64,000 nt of DNA, taken from assembly GCA_947179485.1 (NCBI GenBank), contig OX359249.1, positions 50,045,402 to 50,109,401 of the forward strand, given 5' to 3'. This document shows positions 59,801 through 64,000 of this stretch, in pieces. Under the pieces are notes generated by a model. The model ran no database searches, had not been told where the DNA came from, and worked only from the letters and a program-made list of their open reading frames with translations. The translations under genes were made by a program, and so were the position numbers. This DNA is from Allacma fusca (Eukaryota; Arthropoda; Collembola; Symphypleona; Sminthuridae). Numbering within the stretch: the first letter of the stretch is position 1; every line of letters begins with the position of its first letter.

Positions 59801-60440
59801 CTCACGTGTACCTGCTCTTCAGGAGTATGAACTGGACAAATTTTTTGAGCGTAGTAAACTCACCGAGAGACTCACCTGACTTGACGAAGACGAACCAAAC
59901 TGAAGCGTCAAGCGTAAACTCAGCCACCCGGGAAGCAAGTCACTTTGATGAAGCTAGCAACAGAAAGAGGCAATATCAAGGAGACGAGGAAATAGATCGA
60001 GAAAGTCAAAAGATATGTACGCCCCAATAGTAAGTACAAGCATGGACGCAGTTACTAAGAGAACCTTAATTGCTCAAACACTCGCCGATAACATCACGGA
60101 CATCAAAGAATATCTACAAAATATAAACGACAAAGTAGACCAAATTGCAGACACCACACCGAAAGTCAACGTGTTGGAAGCGAAATGTCATGTACTCTAA
60201 GAAAAGGTATATAGATTGGAGAACGAGAACGAGAACCTAAAAAATGATACGCAGAAACAACTCACTGATCTCAGGAATACATGATGATCCAAAAGAGAAC
60301 CTAGAAAATCTGAAAGAGACAGTAAATGGAATACTCTGTGAAGAATCTCCAGATAGTTTGCCTAGAAAAACACATGCTCTATGTGTAAGAATCTTTTTGC
60401 GTAGCGCTTGTATTAATCACAACATACCCATGTAGTTTTG
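59800..60440 (+). pseudogene. LINE ORF1-like relic
   Basis: Plus-strand blocks: DAVTKRTLIAQTLADNITDI, NINDKVDQIADT, then a coiled coil (YRLENENENLKND) and RRNNSLISGIHDDPKENLENL. A coiled coil followed by R-R-N-N-x-L-I-x-G-I-x-x-x-P-x-E-N is typical of ORF1 of L1-like and other LINEs. A frame change separates the coil from the RRNN block and a stop interrupts the coil. No reverse transcriptase follows, so this is a 5' fragment. Confidence 0.55.
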
Positions 60441-61900
60441 AAGTTGAATTTTGTTATGAAGATTCCAAAACTTCATCCTCATTCCCAAAATTTATTTGTC
60501 TTCCCAAAATGTTAATAAGGGTTGAATCTTTGACAAACTTAAATCATGTATGTATTTTGCGTTTCTTGTTAGCACTGTGGCTCTTTTTGGTAGAAATTCT
60601 TAAGAATTATTAGAATCAAATATATAAACATATTACGTTGATGGCTTTCATGGCATAGGCATTCTACCTTTCCTCTCATTATTGATTCGGTCATCAATTC
60701 ATCAATTATTACAAGTATTGGAAATGTGCTCCCTTCACCCAAATCATATTCTTGTACACGGACAAACTCGATTTTATTGTTTGAATTACTTTCCATTTCT
60801 CCGAATAAAGCCGGTTGGTATTCGGAATAACAGTGCATTATTCTTTCGACCTTTAAATGGTATATTTGATTTCGTCTTTTAATTATTTGTGAGACTAGGA
60901 CTGATTATCCAAATTACGAAGGTCCGGCAAAAATTAAATTTACCGTCGCATTTAGCTTATAATCAAACTCGTTGCCACGTACCAATTCAGTGATTTAGTG
61001 TCTTTTTACATTTAAATTTTACACCTACAATTATCTCAGCAACAATAGCAACATGTTACCACATTAGGACCTTCAAAATACAACAGAATTATTAGTAATA
61101 GAGAATTGAAGTATTTACAGTATTGCTATATTTCTATGTTATGGAGTGCATTAAACATAGACGTATCCTTATGGCCAAAGGACACTATTGTATTTACTTA
61201 TACAATATTCCTTGGAATCAAAGCTACTTAACGATGTCTTATTTAGTACAATTCTGTTTAATTCATGTTTAAAACTACGTGTAGATGTCATTGGAATACC
61301 CCAAACTGACCCCTCTTCTAGACATCGCATAGTTCAACCTATTTCAAGATTTTAGAGGATTTACACGGAAATGGTTATTACTGGTGTCCCTTATAGAGTT
61401 CGTTTGGATTATTTCTTTCATCAGATCATATGCAAGTTTTAATGTCAATTTTAGGAAGGTTTTCGAATGTATGAAATAATGAATACAAAATTTTATAAGT
61501 TTGTTTAATTTTACTTTACCTAGTACCATTGAAGAATCTGCCGACACGAGGATCGTTAGATTTGCGGACAGATTCACAGGCAAAGACGGGTAGGGTTATT
61601 TCAGTTTGCGTTCTCGTGTTGCGTGTTCTCGTTTCGTCCACTACCACATCATGGTACGCCGCAATGATCCCGACTAGCTTTGTTTAATCATTACCTGGCA
61701 TGAAACAAATCGTAATGACTTTTGGTTAAAATTGCTTAATCATGAGCATATTGCATTGAATTAATCAATAAAATGATGTAGTTTCGAACTATTATTAATC
61801 AAAACGTTTAATTAGTTGTCATATGTTATGCATTTAATACTTTTATATATATAATTTATGGGCTTCCTAAATTTAATCGTGATTAACATTAATAATCCAT
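60441..61900. other. Non-coding, no supported gene
   Basis: AT-rich, with only short chance-like open frames. One donor-like site (CTAG|GTAAAG, minus strand, near 61520) follows a 30-residue open stretch. Confidence 0.45.
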
Positions 61901-61906
61901 AATTAC

Positions 61907-61994
61907 TTGCACATGCACCCTCCCGAAACTCAGGAAACACTGGTCTAGCAATTTCCTGCAATTTGTTGAGTCGAAACTTCTCGCTCATTGCCAT
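61907..61994 (-). CDS. Possible small first exon, unrecognised
   Basis: ATG opens MAMSEKFRLNKLQEIARP, a helical charged N-terminus, up to a donor-like GTAATT near 61908. Length and composition look coding but no partner exon could be joined with confidence. Confidence 0.2.
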
Positions 61995-61999
61995 AAATA

Positions 62000-63500
62000 T
62001 GCAATAAGTAGTTATGATTAATTTTGGCGATAGATTGGATAAATGTGACTCCTCAATTCGAATTTGTTAGTAGAACTAATATTACTAGATTCAATTAAAA
62101 CTCAATTGCAATTAACTTGGTTATTAATAGTTTTATAAATTCAGCTGTAAGTCTAATACACGAATGTACTTAAGACAAAGCATCCCCTGTAAATTTATAA
62201 AGACTTATTTGGAAAGGATGTGATTATCACTGTACTGGTCAACAATGGCTACCCATTGCTGGCCGCGCGCAGGAAACATTTAAAGCAGTGGCACATTGTC
62301 CGTGCGATTAAATTGAATCTGTTGATAAAACATTCCCAAGTTACCAGTCAGGTGCCGTGATCGTGGAATATCATGTGAATACTCTATTCAGATACTGGAG
62401 CAGTGATTGAAGCCCGTGGGAGAAGTTGTTTGTCTGGTTCAAGCAAATACTTTCCACACTACCTTCCGGTACAGTTAGACTCCTCATTGGAGCTGGAAGG
62501 TATATTGTGAAAGATCTTAGCGAGCGACATACACTATGATCATGAGAAATTGGTCTTCACACTGTTTACACCAGGTACATATGTCGACATGATTGAAGTC
62601 CTGGTGGTGGACATGAGATCAATGACGTTAAATTACTGCGGCCCAGTCTAATTTATGACGTCAAAGCCCAGTCTCAGACTTCGTTGGCTTCCTAAGACCA
62701 ATTCAAGTTAGGAGTCTGGTTGCTTATCTCGCACATGTGGTTTACGATTTCCAGGATCGAAATTATTCCGAGTGTGTAATTTTTATATTTGAGTGATTGT
62801 GAAAATTGTGGTGCGAATGGATCACTACCTAAACTAATTACTTGCCTAATTCTGCTTTTGCAGGCTGGTGGAACACGGTGGATGTTTAGCTGGCTACTTT
62901 TTGTACCAACATTTGAGGTATGAGATCAAATGCATTCCTAGCAGCTCAAGAATGATTTGCAAGCTTTTATAGGGCTGGTGGAACTTCAGACCTCTTTCCA
63001 GGATCTGAACGACTTGAACCAATGAAAGCACTGGAAGATCTTCTAGGAGGATCAATTTGTATTTGGCAGTTTTGTTTTATTTTTATAAATGGAAGGAGGG
63101 AGACAAATATCTTTTCCCTTTAAAACAAATATTTTAATTCAAATTTGTCGTGTATTTTGCAACACCTGTGACGTTGGAGTAACGTCAGCGAGGAAGCTGG
63201 AAATGCAGGAGCTGTTCTATTTAACATCTACGGTCATACAACAGCTTGTTTATTAGAATAAGTATTTACCGGCATAAAATTAACGTGGACAATATTGTAG
63301 TGATCCAAATCCAACCCCAATTCCAGATGTCTCAAGCCGCGCTCACTCTGGTGAGGCGACAACTTCCCTTCCCCATTCCTTTATTAAATAACCTAGAGAC
63401 CTTAGATTCCTTGATTAGACTACCCCTCCCTTCCATGCCAGAATTTTAATATTCTTAAATTATCCTTCAGTAATATCGTGAGAATTCAAAATTCCAGTAC
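62000..63500. other. Non-coding, no supported gene
   Basis: Less AT-rich than the surroundings at 62230-63050, possibly an old coding or transposon remnant on the plus strand, but no frame or motif could be supported. Confidence 0.35.
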
Positions 63501-63508
63501 CTACCTGA

Positions 63509-63665
63509 TACGTACATATTAGCGTAGAAATAAGTATTTCATACGTACATATTAGCGTGGAGATAAGTATTTCATACGTACATATTAGCGTGGAGATAAG
63601 TATTTCATACGTACATATTAGCGTGGAGATAAGTATTTGGTACGTATATATTAGCGGAGGAGTTA
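63509..63665. repeat. 33-bp tandem repeat, five units
   Basis: Units start at 63509, 63542, 63575, 63608 and 63641, each TACGTACATATTAGCG then GAGATAAGTATTTCA; the last is diverged. The 33-bp period keeps a minus-strand frame open by chance. Confidence 0.92.
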
Positions 63666-64000
63666 AGGTAATGCTAAGGTCTAAAAATAAGAGGTAAGGG
63701 AGCGGACACAAATGATGTCATGTGTTGAGGCAGTCAGTCAGTTACTGAATTACATGACGCAGAATGACAGACTGAGTCAGTCTTGTTACGGCAAACTGAC
63801 GTCATTCATTTTAGCGCCTTATTTACGTCCTCACATTAATCTTACTCTCAGACACCTATGTAGTTTCATTTTAAATAATAAATATGGCTTTAATACTTAA
63901 AACTACCATATACTTTAAATACTAGCCAACGACGGAGCATAAAATCGTAAACGATTAAATTTTTTGGATGTCGCCAACTTCGTCTTACCTAACATTACAT
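63666..64000. other. Non-coding, no supported gene
   Basis: Right edge of the window, no recognised feature; one short plus-strand open frame (63712-63900) without support. Confidence 0.4.

Noticed and set aside
63460-63711. Minus-strand open frame with repeated ICTYEILIST
   Set aside because: It is the translation of a 33-bp tandem repeat whose period is a multiple of three; no start context or homology.
1-64000. tRNA genes, rRNA, CRISPR arrays
   Set aside because: The only tRNA-like sequence is the 17-base primer site at 24011-24027; no cloverleaf, no rRNA segments and no spaced direct repeats were seen.

Overview
This is AT-rich nuclear DNA from an animal, most likely an arthropod. Genes are split by GT-AG introns, several transposon families are nested in one another, and the one clear host gene matches the harmonin (Usher syndrome 1C; fly CG5921) family.

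Layout. (1) 1-4.4 kb, minus strand: a broken integrase-like fragment at the window edge, then unrecognised coding segments. One of these is a three-exon membrane-protein-like gene whose introns keep phase; its first intron holds a 25-35 bp tandem array. (2) 5.0-8.3 kb, plus strand: relics of two DNA transposases, one hAT-like and one of the 'transposase domain' type common in insect genomes. (3) 9.8-16.9 kb: a hAT element broken open by a second element with GCCTA-rich inverted ends. That element carries a non-LTR retrotransposon (PHD-like finger, endonuclease, reverse transcriptase) and a probable solo LTR, and the non-LTR element carries a 569-bp hAT-type MITE. (4) 17.0-24.7 kb: a foldback element with inverted arms of about 420-450 bp and an 8-bp target duplication. 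Its right arm was split by a gypsy-type LTR element (17862-24375) with two LTRs, a tRNA primer site and an unusual gene content: integrase followed by paired Cys/His modules, a BTB domain, and a KH domain with the start of a zinc knuckle. (5) 26.7-48.2 kb, minus strand: the harmonin-like gene, 13 exons with consistent phase encoding 806 residues, two PDZ domains, a charged coiled-coil region and a low-complexity tail. Its introns are full of MITEs; one nearly fills intron 3 and one borders the 3' splice site of exon 6. (6) 48.2-64.0 kb: mostly non-coding, with MITEs, two minisatellites and a LINE ORF1 relic. No convincing host gene was found there.

The strongest candidate for something undescribed is the LTR element carrying KH and BTB modules. 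The clearest host biology is the harmonin gene, a PDZ scaffold family of actin-based protrusions, and its remodelling by small transposons. No tRNA, rRNA or CRISPR was found.
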